From assembly GCF_035117555.1 (NCBI RefSeq), contig NZ_JAYKPK010000001.1:62001-126000 (forward strand): DNA of 64,000 bases. Direction: 5' to 3'. Below the pieces are notes generated by a model. It had not been told where the DNA came from. It worked only from the letters and a program-made list of their open reading frames with translations, and did not search any database. This stretch comes from Yoonia sp035117555 (GTDB taxonomy: Bacteria > Pseudomonadota > Alphaproteobacteria > Rhodobacterales > Rhodobacteraceae). A program made the translations under genes and the position numbers. The first letter of the stretch is position 1; each line of letters starts with the position of its first letter. This document shows, in pieces, positions 52,596 through 60,843 of the stretch.

Positions 52596-53624
52596 ATGCA
52601 TAAATCCATTATCGCTGCCGCGATTGCTGTCGCTGGCTTTAACTCCGCTGCCTTGGCGCAGGACCTGACGGTTGGCGTCAGCTGGTCGAACTTTCAGGAA
52701 GAGCGCTGGAAAACTGACGAAGCCGCGATCCGTGCAGCGCTTGAGGCGGCTGGTGCGACTTACGTCTCCGCTGATGCGCAATCATCGTCGTCCAAGCAAT
52801 TGTCCGATGTCGAAAGCCTGATCGCCCAAGGCGTTGACGCGCTGATCATTCTTGCGCAGGACAGCGCCGCAATCGGCCCCGCTGTCGAGGCTGCCGCGAA
52901 CGAAGGCATCCCCGTCGTCGCCTATGACCGCTTGATCGAAGATCCACGCGCTTTCTATCTGACCTTCGACAACGTTGAAGTCGGCCGCATGCAGGCCCGC
53001 GCCGTGTTTGAGCAGATGCCCGAAGGCAATTATGTCATGATCAAAGGCTCGCCTACTGACCCGAACGCAGATTTCCTGCGCGGCGGCCAGCAGGAAGTCC
53101 TGCAAGAGGCGATTGACAGCGGTGCGATCACGATCGTCGCCGAGGCCTATACCGATGGCTGGCTGCCTGCCAACGCACAGCGCAACATGGAACAGATCTT
53201 GACCGCCAATGACAATGCGGTGGATGCGGTTGTGGCCTCCAACGATGGCACCGCTGGCGGTGTTGTCGCAGCGCTGACAGCCCAAGGGCTGGAAGGGATG
53301 CCGGTTTCTGGTCAGGACGGCGACCATGCCGCGCTGAACCGTGTCGCCCTTGGCACGCAGACCGTGTCGGTCTGGAAAGACGCCCGCGAATTGGGCCGCG
53401 CTGCGGCTGAAATCGCTGTGTCGTTGGCCAGTGCCGATGGTGACATGACTGCTGTCGAAGGCAGCGAAGCATGGACGTCGCCAGCCGGGACCGAGATGAC
53501 CGCGATCTTCCTTGAGCCGCTCCCGATCACGGCTGACAACCTGACGGATGTCACCGACGCCGGCTGGATCACGGTCGAGGCTTTGTGCCAGGGTGTGACC
53601 GACGGCCCGGCCCCATGTAATTAA
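52596..53624 (+). CDS. xylF: D-xylose ABC transporter substrate-binding protein
   Basis: Periplasmic sugar-binding protein of 342 residues. The signal peptide is MHKSIIAAAIAVAGFNSAALAQ (cleavage near residue 22). The mature part is a periplasmic-binding type 1 fold: LTVGVSWSNFQEERWKTDEA, IPVVAYDRLIEDPRAFYLTFDN, KGSPTDPNADFLRGG, VASNDGTAGGVVAALTAQG, and PVSGQDGDHAALNRVALG fit XylF. ATG 52596 has an excellent GGGAGGA site. It heads the xyl operon. A hairpin downstream probably lowers xylHG expression relative to xylF. Confidence 0.93.
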   Translation: MHKSIIAAAIAVAGFNSAALAQDLTVGVSWSNFQEERWKTDEAAIRAALEAAGATYVSADAQSSSSKQLSDVESLIAQGVDALIILAQDSAAIGPAVEAAANEGIPVVAYDRLIEDPRAFYLTFDNVEVGRMQARAVFEQMPEGNYVMIKGSPTDPNADFLRGGQQEVLQEAIDSGAITIVAEAYTDGWLPANAQRNMEQILTANDNAVDAVVASNDGTAGGVVAALTAQGLEGMPVSGQDGDHAALNRVALGTQTVSVWKDARELGRAAAEIAVSLASADGDMTAVEGSEAWTSPAGTEMTAIFLEPLPITADNLTDVTDAGWITVEALCQGVTDGPAPCN

Positions 53625-53633
53625 GTCACGGGT

Positions 53634-53695
53634 GGCGGGCATGGCCCGCCGCCACATAAGGGGCCTTGCCGGTTGCAGGGCCCTTCTTTTCTTTT
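53634..53695 (+). terminator. Hairpins between xylF and xylH (leaky terminator or stabiliser)
   Basis: GGCGGGC-ATG-GCCCGCC forms a seven-pair stem at about 53634-53650, and AAGGGGCC/GGGCCCTT (one mismatch) forms a second near 53658-53690, followed by CTTTTCTTTTC. Attenuation here would give more binding protein than permease. Confidence 0.6.
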
Positions 53696-53749
53696 CAAGC
53701 AAACCTGTGGCCGCTGACCCAGCATTTCTGGCTACGATGGAGCAAATCT

Positions 53750-55045
53750 ATGTCTGATCAAACCGCCCCGGCCGCGTTGAAAACGCGCCGGTCCTTTTTC
53801 AAAACGCTGGAGGTGGACACCCGTCTGCTGGGCATGATCGGCGCGCTGCTGCTGATCTGGGTGGTGTTCCATCTGTGGTCGGGCCAGCGGTTTCTGACGC
53901 CGCGCAATATTTTCAACCTGTCGATCCAGACCGTTTCCGTGGCGATCATGGCCACCGGCATGGTATTCGTGATCGTCACCCGCCATATCGACCTGTCGGT
54001 TGGTGCGCTGCTGGCCACCACCACAGCCGTCATGGCCATCACCCAGACGCAGATCCTGCCGCAGATGTTCGGGCTGGAAATCGGCCATCCGATGATCCCC
54101 TGGATCACCATCTTTGCCGGGCTTGTCGTTGGCGGTCTGGTCGGTGCTTTGCAAGGTTACCTGATCGGCTATCAATTGATCCCGGCCTTTATTGTCACCC
54201 TTGGCGGTTTGCTCATCTGGCGCAACGTCGCTTGGCACCTGACCAATGGTCAGACCATCGGCCCGCTGGATGAAACCTATATGCTGTTTGGCGGGATCAA
54301 CGGCACTTTGGGGATTTTCTGGAGCTGGGTTGTCGGCCTGATCGCTGCTGCGGCCTCTGCTGTCGGCCTGTTGATGGCGCGCCGCACAAAGATCAGCCAT
54401 GGGTTTACCGTCAAACCGATGTGGGCCGAAATCGCCGTGATCGGCGTTGTGATCGCTGCGATCCTCGCCTTTGTCGCGGTGCTGAACGCCTATGCTGTGC
54501 CAGACCGCGTGGTCGAGCGTGAATTTGAACGCTGGGGCTGTGCGCAGCTTGAAGGTTGCACCGCGGGCTACGGTATTCCTTATTCCGTGCTGCTGCTGAT
54601 CGCCGTCGCCGTGGTGATGACCGTGATCGCGCAGCGCACACGTCTGGGCCGCTATATCTTTGCCACCGGCGGTAACCCGGATGCGGCGGAACTGTCCGGC
54701 ATCAATACCAAACTGCTGACGGTCAAGATTTTTGCCATGGTCGGCGTGCTTTGCGCGCTGGGGGGCATCGTCGCCTCTGCCCGGCTGGGATACCACACCA
54801 ATGATATCGGCACTTTGGACGAACTGCGCGTCATCGCTGCGGCAGTGATCGGCGGCACGGCGCTGGCTGGTGGGATCGGCACGATTTACGGCGCGATCAT
54901 CGGCGCGCTGATCATGCAATCCTTGCAATCTGGCATGGCGATGGTCGGCGTTGATGCGCCTTATCAGAACATCGTGGTGGGCCTTGTGCTGGTCCTCGCC
55001 GTCTGGATCGACATCCAGTATCGCAAATATTCAGGAGCGAAATGA
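53750..55045 (+). CDS. xylH: D-xylose ABC transporter permease
   Basis: Inner-membrane permease of 431 residues with about ten to twelve helices, of the ribose/xylose (BPD_transp_2) family. Conserved parts are SVAIMATGMVFVIVTRHIDLSVG, GYLIGYQLIPAFIVTLGGLLIWR, TRLGRYIFATGGNPDAAELSGINT and the C-terminal LAGGIGTIYGAIIGALIMQSLQSGMAMVGVD. I start it at ATG 53750 (SDQTAPAALKTRR); the 28 earlier codons of frame run through the upstream hairpin. The stop overlaps the xylG start codons. Confidence 0.94.
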   Translation: MSDQTAPAALKTRRSFFKTLEVDTRLLGMIGALLLIWVVFHLWSGQRFLTPRNIFNLSIQTVSVAIMATGMVFVIVTRHIDLSVGALLATTTAVMAITQTQILPQMFGLEIGHPMIPWITIFAGLVVGGLVGALQGYLIGYQLIPAFIVTLGGLLIWRNVAWHLTNGQTIGPLDETYMLFGGINGTLGIFWSWVVGLIAAAASAVGLLMARRTKISHGFTVKPMWAEIAVIGVVIAAILAFVAVLNAYAVPDRVVEREFERWGCAQLEGCTAGYGIPYSVLLLIAVAVVMTVIAQRTRLGRYIFATGGNPDAAELSGINTKLLTVKIFAMVGVLCALGGIVASARLGYHTNDIGTLDELRVIAAAVIGGTALAGGIGTIYGAIIGALIMQSLQSGMAMVGVDAPYQNIVVGLVLVLAVWIDIQYRKYSGAK

Positions 55046-55791
55046 TGACACCCCTTGTGCAGATGAAAGATGTCTCGATCTCATTCGGTGGGGTCAAGGC
55101 GGTGGATCACGTCAGTATCGACCTGTATCCCGGTGAAGTTGTTGGCCTTCTGGGCCATAACGGTGCCGGAAAATCGACGCTGATCAAGATCCTGTCCGGT
55201 GCCTATAAGATGGATTCGGGCGAGATTTGGGTCGAAGGCAAAAAGGTCGATTTCCAATCGCCCCGCGACAGTCGCGACGCGAATATCGAAACGATCTATC
55301 AGACCTTGGCCTTGGCCGATAACCTTGATGCCGCGTCCAACCTGTTTCTGGGCCGCGAACTGACCACGCCTTTTGGTTTTGTCGATGACGGGCGTCAGGA
55401 ATCCGAGACGCGCAAGATCATGGCCCGTCTGAACCCCAATTTCAAAAAGCTGAAAGAACCTGTGTCGGCCCTGTCAGGTGGTCAGCGCCAGTCGGTCGCG
55501 ATTGCGCGGGCGGTCTATTTCAAGGCCAAGATCCTGATCATGGATGAACCGACAGCTGCCTTGGGCGTGCATGAGACCAAGATGGTCGCGGATCTGATCC
55601 ATGAATTGAAAGCCCAAGGTCTGGGCATTTTCCTGATCAGCCATGACACGCGCGAGATGATGGAGCTTTGCGATCGTGTGTCGGTGATGAAAAACGGCCA
55701 GGTTGTCGGCACCGAACGGGTCGAAGATGTGACCGAGGATGACATCCTGTCGATGATCATCATGGGCAAGAATCCTAAAAAGGCAGCATAA
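55042..55791 (+). CDS. xylG: D-xylose ABC transporter ATP-binding protein, single-domain form
   Basis: ATPase of 249 residues. Walker A is GHNGAGKS (about 37-44), the signature is SALSGGQRQ, Walker B is ILIMDEPTAAL, and the H-loop is LISHDTREMM. Classical XylG is a tandem ABC protein near 510 residues; this one has a single ABC domain and so would work as a homodimer. ATG 55042 and 55045 are both possible; AGGAG lies four or seven bases upstream respectively, which favours 55045. The stop overlaps the xylB ATG. Confidence 0.93.
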   Translation: MMTPLVQMKDVSISFGGVKAVDHVSIDLYPGEVVGLLGHNGAGKSTLIKILSGAYKMDSGEIWVEGKKVDFQSPRDSRDANIETIYQTLALADNLDAASNLFLGRELTTPFGFVDDGRQESETRKIMARLNPNFKKLKEPVSALSGGQRQSVAIARAVYFKAKILIMDEPTAALGVHETKMVADLIHELKAQGLGIFLISHDTREMMELCDRVSVMKNGQVVGTERVEDVTEDDILSMIIMGKNPKKAA

Positions 55792-57230
55792 TGTTTATCG
55801 GACTTGATCTGGGGACCTCCGGTCTCAAAGCTGTTTTGATAGACGTCAATCAAAACATCCTTGCCGAGGCTTCGGCCCCGTTGGATGCACAGCGCCCGCA
55901 GAGCGGTTGGTCCGAACAGGACCCCGCCACATGGCTTGACGCGGCCGATGCGGCGATGCGTGATCTTGGCGCGCAGGTGTCTTTGGACGGGGTCAAGGCC
56001 ATCGGCCTGTCCGGCCAGATGCATGGCACGACTTTGCTGGATGCCGATGACAACGTGCTGCGCCCCTGTATCCTGTGGAACGACACCCGCTCTGCCGTAG
56101 AAGCGGCGGAACTGGACGCCGACCCACGCTTCCGCGCGCTGACCGGCAATATCGTCTTTCCGGGTTTCACCGCGCCCAAACTTGTCTGGGTGGCGAAACA
56201 TGAACCAGACATCTTCGCCAAGGTCGCCCGCGTGCTGCTGCCGAAAGATTACCTGCGCCTGTGGCTGACGGGCGAGGCGGTGGCAGAAATGTCCGACGCC
56301 GCTGGCACAAGCTGGCTGGATGTCGCCAAGCGCGACTGGTCCGATGATCTGCTGGCTGCGACCGGCCTGACCCGCGCGCAGATGCCGCGCCTTGTCGAAG
56401 GCTCCGAAGTTTCGGGGCAGGTGCGCGATCAACTCGCCACCCGCTGGGGCCTGCCGCAGGGCGTGGTCGTCGCTGGTGGCGGCGGTGACAATGCCGCAAG
56501 TGCGGTGGGCGTGGGCGTGGTCAAGGCGGGCGATGCCTTCGTCTCGCTCGGCACCTCGGGCGTGCTGTTCGCGGCCAGCGATGCCTATAACCCCGATGCT
56601 GCCTCTGCCGTGCATACATTCTGCCACGCTTTGCCGGGTACATGGCACCAGATGGGCGTGATCCTCGCTGCCGCTGATGCGCTCAACTGGTTTGCCAAAG
56701 TCACGGATAAACCCGCCGCGACCCTGACCGGCGGTTTGGGCGCGTTGCAGGCACCGGGCAAACCGCTGTTCCTGCCTTATCTGGGCGGTGAACGGACCCC
56801 GCATAATGATGCGGCGATCCGCGGCGCATTCCTGCATCTGGACCATGCGACCGATAGCCAGGCCATGGCCCGCGCCGTGCTGGAAGGGGTGACCCACGCG
56901 ATCCGCGATTGCCATGACGCACTGACCAGTACCGGCACCAAGATCAACCGCCTGATCGCGGTCGGCGGTGGGTCCAAATCCGATTATTGGGTGCAGGCGA
57001 TTGCCACATCGCTGGACCTGCCGATTGAACTGCCTGTCGCGGGTGATTTTGGCGGGGCCTTTGGCGCTGCACGCCTTGGCCTGATGGCCGCCACCGGGGC
57101 AGGGGCCGAGGTCGCGACCGCACCGAAGATCGCCCGCACCATCGACCCTGACACCAAACTGACAGCGGCTTTTGCCGAGGCTCATGCCCGTTACCGCGCC
57201 AGCTATACCGCATTGAAAGGACTATCATGA
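55791..57230 (+). CDS. xylB: Xylulokinase
   Basis: Phosphorylates D-xylulose to xylulose 5-phosphate. The 479-residue FGGY kinase has MFIGLDLGTSGLKAVLID (ATP phosphate loop 1), SGQMHGTTLLD, the catalytic Asp in CILWNDTRS region, the GGGGDNAASAVGVGVV loop and the C-terminal GGGSKSDYW ATP-binding block. ATG 55791 overlaps the xylG stop (TAATG). Confidence 0.95.
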   Translation: MFIGLDLGTSGLKAVLIDVNQNILAEASAPLDAQRPQSGWSEQDPATWLDAADAAMRDLGAQVSLDGVKAIGLSGQMHGTTLLDADDNVLRPCILWNDTRSAVEAAELDADPRFRALTGNIVFPGFTAPKLVWVAKHEPDIFAKVARVLLPKDYLRLWLTGEAVAEMSDAAGTSWLDVAKRDWSDDLLAATGLTRAQMPRLVEGSEVSGQVRDQLATRWGLPQGVVVAGGGGDNAASAVGVGVVKAGDAFVSLGTSGVLFAASDAYNPDAASAVHTFCHALPGTWHQMGVILAAADALNWFAKVTDKPAATLTGGLGALQAPGKPLFLPYLGGERTPHNDAAIRGAFLHLDHATDSQAMARAVLEGVTHAIRDCHDALTSTGTKINRLIAVGGGSKSDYWVQAIATSLDLPIELPVAGDFGGAFGAARLGLMAATGAGAEVATAPKIARTIDPDTKLTAAFAEAHARYRASYTALKGLS

Positions 57231-58528
57231 CCGATTTCTTCAAAGACATCCCCGCCATCACCTACGAAGGCCCGGACAGCGACAATGACTTCGCCTTCCG
57301 CCATTACAACCCTGATGAGGTGGTGATGGGTAAAACGCTGAAAGATCATCTGCGATTTGCCGCTGCCTATTGGCATTCCTTCGCTTGGCCGGGTGGTGAC
57401 CCGTTCGGCGGTCAGACCTTTGATCGCCCTTGGTTCGGCGACAGTATGGATGCCGCCCGGATGAAGGCCGATGTCGCGTTCGAGATGTTCCAGATCCTGA
57501 ACGTGCCCTATTTCTGCTTCCACGATGCCGATGTGCGCCCCGAAGGTGCTGATTTCGCCGAAAACACCCGCAATCTGGAAGAGATCGTCGATTATTTCGG
57601 CGAAAAGATGGAAACGACCGGCGTCAAGCTGCTCTGGGGCACCGCGAACCTGTTTTCCAACCGCCGCTTCATGTCCGGTGCGGCGACGAACCCTGACCCT
57701 GATGTGTTTGCTTTCTCTGCCGCCACGATCAAGACCTGCATGGATGCGACCATGAAGCTCGGTGGTGAAAACTACGTCCTCTGGGGCGGGCGCGAAGGCT
57801 ATGAGACGCTGTTGAACACCGATATGGGCCGCGAACGCGCGCAGGCGGGCCGGATGTTGCAGATGGTCGTCGATTACAAACACAAGATGGGCTTCAAAGG
57901 CGCGATCCTGATCGAGCCGAAACCGCAGGAACCGACTAAGCATCAATATGACTACGATGTCGCGACGGTTTACGGCTTCCTCAAGGAATTCGGGCTGGAA
58001 GGCGAGGTCAAGATGAACATCGAACAGGGCCATGCCATTCTGGCGGGCCATTCGTTCGAGCATGAACTGGCGATGGCACGGGAATTGGGGATTTTCGGCT
58101 CCATCGACATGAACCGCAATGATTATCAATCCGGCTGGGATACCGACCAGTTTCCGAACAATGTGCCGGAAATGGCGCTGGCCTATTACGAGGTGTTGCG
58201 CGCTGGTGGCTTCACCACCGGCGGCACCAACTTTGACGCGAAACTGCGCCGTCAGAGCCTTGATGCAGAGGATCTGATCCTCGCCCATGTCGGTGGGATG
58301 GATGCTTGTGCGGCAGGGCTGAAGGCTGCGGCGGCAATGCTGGAAGATGGCAAGCTGGAAGCGGCGCGTAATGAACGCTACGCAGGTTGGGATAGTGATG
58401 CGGGCAAAGCGCTGCTGAACTCTGATCTGGATGCGATCACCGCGCGGGTGCAGTCCGAGGGGATCAACCCACAGCCCCGCTCTGGCCGTCAGGAGCGGTT
58501 GGAAAATCTGGTCAATCGCTACCTGTGA
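57227..58528 (+). CDS. xylA: Xylose isomerase
   Basis: Class II-type xylose isomerase of 433 residues. Conserved blocks: FRHYNPDEVVMGKTLKDHLRFA at the N-terminus, the catalytic His in FCFHDADVRPEG, WGGREGYETLLNTDMGRE, LIEPKPQEPTKHQYDYD (metal Glu), EQGHAILAGHSFEHELAMA and DMNRNDYQSGWDTDQFP (metal Asp/His). It is the last gene of the xyl unit; it overlaps xylB by four bases (ATGA). A hairpin follows at 58544. Confidence 0.97.
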   Translation: MTDFFKDIPAITYEGPDSDNDFAFRHYNPDEVVMGKTLKDHLRFAAAYWHSFAWPGGDPFGGQTFDRPWFGDSMDAARMKADVAFEMFQILNVPYFCFHDADVRPEGADFAENTRNLEEIVDYFGEKMETTGVKLLWGTANLFSNRRFMSGAATNPDPDVFAFSAATIKTCMDATMKLGGENYVLWGGREGYETLLNTDMGRERAQAGRMLQMVVDYKHKMGFKGAILIEPKPQEPTKHQYDYDVATVYGFLKEFGLEGEVKMNIEQGHAILAGHSFEHELAMARELGIFGSIDMNRNDYQSGWDTDQFPNNVPEMALAYYEVLRAGGFTTGGTNFDAKLRRQSLDAEDLILAHVGGMDACAAGLKAAAAMLEDGKLEAARNERYAGWDSDAGKALLNSDLDAITARVQSEGINPQPRSGRQERLENLVNRYL

Positions 58529-58543
58529 CCTTGTAAAGCCGAT

Positions 58544-58572
58544 CCGTAAGGTGGATCATTTCCACCTTACGG
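58544..58572. repeat. Long perfect hairpin after xylA
   Basis: CCGTAAGGTGGA (58544-58555) pairs with TCCACCTTACGG (58561-58572) around loop TCATT: twelve perfect pairs. No T run follows, so it may be a processing, stabilising or pausing element rather than a simple terminator. It stands just before the glycerate kinase ATG. Confidence 0.7.
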
Positions 58573-58590
58573 GCAGGGAAGAGGTCAGAC

Positions 58591-59778
58591 ATGAACGATA
58601 TGCGCAGCACCGCGCGGCGGATTTTCGAGGCGGGTGTACTGGCCGCTGACCCCGTTGCTGCTGTCACCCGGCATCTGGATGATCTGCCCAAGCCTGCGCT
58701 GATCGTCGCTGTCGGCAAAGCCGGGCGCGGCATGGCGCAGGCTGCGCTCGCGCATTTCTCTGCTGTGCCTAGCATTGTCGTCACCAATGTTGAGAACGCT
58801 CAATCGCTCGAAGGCGCCGAGGTCCATGCCGCAGGCCACCCCGTCCCGGATGAGAGCGGCGCAAAAGCCGCAAAGGCGGTGATCACCGCCTTGCAAGCCG
58901 CACAAGGCCCTGTGCTGGCGCTGATCTCAGGCGGTGGATCAGCCTTGTTACCGGCCCCTGCGGGGGCGCTGACGCTGGCCGACAAGGTTGCAGTCAATGC
59001 GCTGCTTTTGGGCTCGGGCCTTGATATCCGCGATATGAACCTGATCCGCCAGCAATTGTCCGACATCAAAGGCGGCGGGTTTCTGCGCCATGCCGCGCCC
59101 AATCCGGTGACCGCGCTGATCCTGTCCGATGTGGTGGGCGATGATCTGGCCGCGATTGCCAGCGGCCCCACGGTTGGGCCGATTGGGACAGCTGAAGAGG
59201 CGATCAAGCTGCTGCGCAAGGCCTGGCTTTGGGATCAGGTGCCGCAAGCTGTGCGTGATCATCTGACGATGGCAACCCCTGTCGGTGACCTGCCGCAGGC
59301 GCGCAATATCCTGATCGGCTCGAACAGCCAGAGCCTTGCCGCCATGGCGCAGGCAGCAGGCGAGGCTTATGTGATCCCCGAACCCATCATTGGCGATGTG
59401 GCCGATGCCGCGCGGCTGATCTGCGATCAGGCGCGGCCGGGCATCACGCTCTGGGGTGGTGAAACCACCGTGGTGTTGCAAGGCAACGGGCGCGGCGGGC
59501 GCAATCAGGAACTGAGCCTGCGCATCGCGCTGGAAGCGCAGCGGCGCGGCTGGCGCAACTGGACCTGCCTGCAAGCGGGCAGCGACGGGCGCGATGGGCC
59601 GACCGACGCGGCAGGCGGGATCGTGGATCAGGACACTTTGGGCAAGATCACGGATCTGGACGCGCTCTTGGCCAATAATGACAGCTATGCTGCACTCGCG
59701 CAGGCGGGTGATCTGTTGGTCACCGGCGCGACAGGCACCAATGTGGCCGATCTTGGCGTGTTGATCCGGCGGGGGTGA
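58591..59778 (+). CDS. Glycerate 2-kinase (MOFRL family)
   Basis: A 395-residue enzyme that probably makes 2-phosphoglycerate from glycerate. Family signatures are IVAVGKAGRGMAQAAL, AGHPVPDESGAKA, LISGGGSALLPAP, LILSDVVGDDLAAIASGPT and, in the C-terminal MOFRL domain, TLWGGETTVVLQGNGRGGRNQELSL and AGSDGRDGPTDAAG. The gene symbol varies (gckA, ttuD), so none is given. ATG 58591 has AGGGAAGAGG upstream. It follows xylA after a 12-pair hairpin; it may be read through from xyl or have its own promoter. Confidence 0.92.
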   Translation: MNDMRSTARRIFEAGVLAADPVAAVTRHLDDLPKPALIVAVGKAGRGMAQAALAHFSAVPSIVVTNVENAQSLEGAEVHAAGHPVPDESGAKAAKAVITALQAAQGPVLALISGGGSALLPAPAGALTLADKVAVNALLLGSGLDIRDMNLIRQQLSDIKGGGFLRHAAPNPVTALILSDVVGDDLAAIASGPTVGPIGTAEEAIKLLRKAWLWDQVPQAVRDHLTMATPVGDLPQARNILIGSNSQSLAAMAQAAGEAYVIPEPIIGDVADAARLICDQARPGITLWGGETTVVLQGNGRGGRNQELSLRIALEAQRRGWRNWTCLQAGSDGRDGPTDAAGGIVDQDTLGKITDLDALLANNDSYAALAQAGDLLVTGATGTNVADLGVLIRRG

Positions 59779-59823
59779 CGCGCGCCGCGCGGGGATTATT
59801 TGCAACAAAGCGAGGCAGGCGCA

Positions 59824-60495
59824 ATGGCGCAGGACGGCACATGGCTGGACAGATTTGCAGGGCTGGCGCAGCTGGAACCTGCCGTCAGGGCGCAATTACT
59901 GGCACGCAGTGCAATCATCACGGCCCCCGCTGGCGCTCTGATCTTCGGCCCCGGCAAATCGCCGGAAAACATGCTGTTTCTGCTGTCCGGCAGCGTGCGG
60001 GTGCAGCAGGTGTCGGAAACCGGGCATGATATCGTGCTGTACCGGATCGCTGCGGGGGAAAGCTGTGTGCTGACCACCGCCTGCCTTTTGGCGTTCGAGG
60101 ATTATGCCGCCGAAGGCATTGCCGAGACCGATATCACCGCCGCCGCGATCCCGCGCGATCTGTTCGATGATCTGGTGGCGCAGTCAAAATCGTTCCGCAA
60201 TTTCGTCTTTGCCGCCTTCTCCAAACGGATCACCGATCTGTTCCTGATGATCGATGAGGTGGCGTTCCAGCGGATCGATGTGCGGCTGGCCGACAAACTC
60301 CTGAAACTCTCCGGCGGTGGCGACAGAATCGCCACGACGCATCAGAACCTCGCCGTTGAACTCGGCACCGCGCGCGAGGTCGTGTCGCGCCAGTTGCAGG
60401 AGTTCCAGCGCCGTGGCTGGATCGCGCAAGCGCGCGGCTCGGTCACTTTGCTTGATCGCGCCGGGTTGTTGCGGCTGGCGCAGCATCATTCTTAG
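59824..60495 (+). CDS. Crp/Fnr-family transcriptional regulator
   Basis: A 223-residue regulator with an N-terminal cNMP-binding-like domain (LIFGPGKSPENMLFLLSGSVRVQQVSETGHDIVLYRI) and a C-terminal HTH (TTHQNLAVELGTAREVVSRQLQEFQRRGWI). The four-cysteine Fe-S motif of FNR is absent, although it has one Cys in AGESCVLTTACLL; such Cys pairs can act as redox or sulfur sensors. I use ATG 59824 with GAGG upstream; a TTG eight codons earlier is in frame. It is directly upstream of a DUF2892 and a SulP gene, with a palindrome between. Confidence 0.88.
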   Translation: MAQDGTWLDRFAGLAQLEPAVRAQLLARSAIITAPAGALIFGPGKSPENMLFLLSGSVRVQQVSETGHDIVLYRIAAGESCVLTTACLLAFEDYAAEGIAETDITAAAIPRDLFDDLVAQSKSFRNFVFAAFSKRITDLFLMIDEVAFQRIDVRLADKLLKLSGGGDRIATTHQNLAVELGTAREVVSRQLQEFQRRGWIAQARGSVTLLDRAGLLRLAQHHS

Positions 60496-60499
60496 TCTT

Positions 60500-60514
60500 G
60501 GTGACATAGTCACC
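60500..60514. promoter_or_regulatory. Palindrome GGTGAC-ATA-GTCACC, probable Crp/Fnr-type operator
   Basis: A perfect six-plus-six-base inverted repeat with a three-base centre, four bases after the regulator stop and 57 bases before the DUF2892 start. Dimeric winged-helix regulators of the Crp/Fnr family bind sites of this kind (TGA/TCA core). A GTCAC repeat follows it directly. Auto- or downstream control is inferred. Confidence 0.55.
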
Positions 60515-60570
60515 GTCACGGCGCGCCGGATAGGCTAGGGTCAGGGCAGAGATTTGAAGGAGTTTCAATC

Positions 60571-60783
60571 ATGCCTGTCAATGTTGGCGATATCGACCGT
60601 GTTTTCCGCGTTGTTCTGGGGATCGTGCTTTTGGCACTGCCCTTTGTCAGCGGGCTTACCTTGTTCAACAGCCCCTTTGCCATTGTGATTTCTGTGGCGC
60701 TCGGTCTGGTGATGCTGGTGGTCGCGGCGACGCGGTCCTGCCCGCTTTATACGCTTTTGGGTGTCCGCACCTGCAAGATGTAA
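60571..60783 (+). CDS. DUF2892 (YgaP-like) inner-membrane protein
   Basis: A 70-residue protein with two membrane helices (VFRVVLGIVLLALPFVSGL and AIVISVALGLVMLVVAATRSC) and the family ending RSCPLYTLLGVRTCKM, which carries two cysteines. DUF2892 is found in YgaP-type rhodanese proteins and alone, often with sulfur or redox genes. ATG 60571 has GAAGGAG seven bases before it. It lies between the Crp/Fnr gene and sulP. Confidence 0.92.
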   Translation: MPVNVGDIDRVFRVVLGIVLLALPFVSGLTLFNSPFAIVISVALGLVMLVVAATRSCPLYTLLGVRTCKM

Positions 60784-60801
60784 TCTTCGCGATAAACCTG
60801 A

Positions 60802-60824
60802 CCGCTTGCAGATTTTGCAAGCGG
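60802..60824. repeat. Hairpin between DUF2892 gene and sulP
   Basis: CCGCTTGCA-GATTT-TGCAAGCGG, nine perfect pairs with a five-base loop, 19 bases after the DUF2892 stop and 20 before the sulP ATG. It could act as an attenuator or transcript stabiliser. Confidence 0.55.
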
Positions 60825-60843
60825 CACAACTGGCCAGAATAAA

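Noticed and set aside
53732..54928. 398-codon minus-strand frame opposite xylH
   Set aside because: Its sequence is Asp/Gln/His-rich, typical of a membrane-protein shadow frame.
55515..57185. 556-codon minus-strand frame opposite xylG and xylB
   Set aside because: Both plus-strand genes have full motifs; the minus frame spans two genes and lacks homology features.
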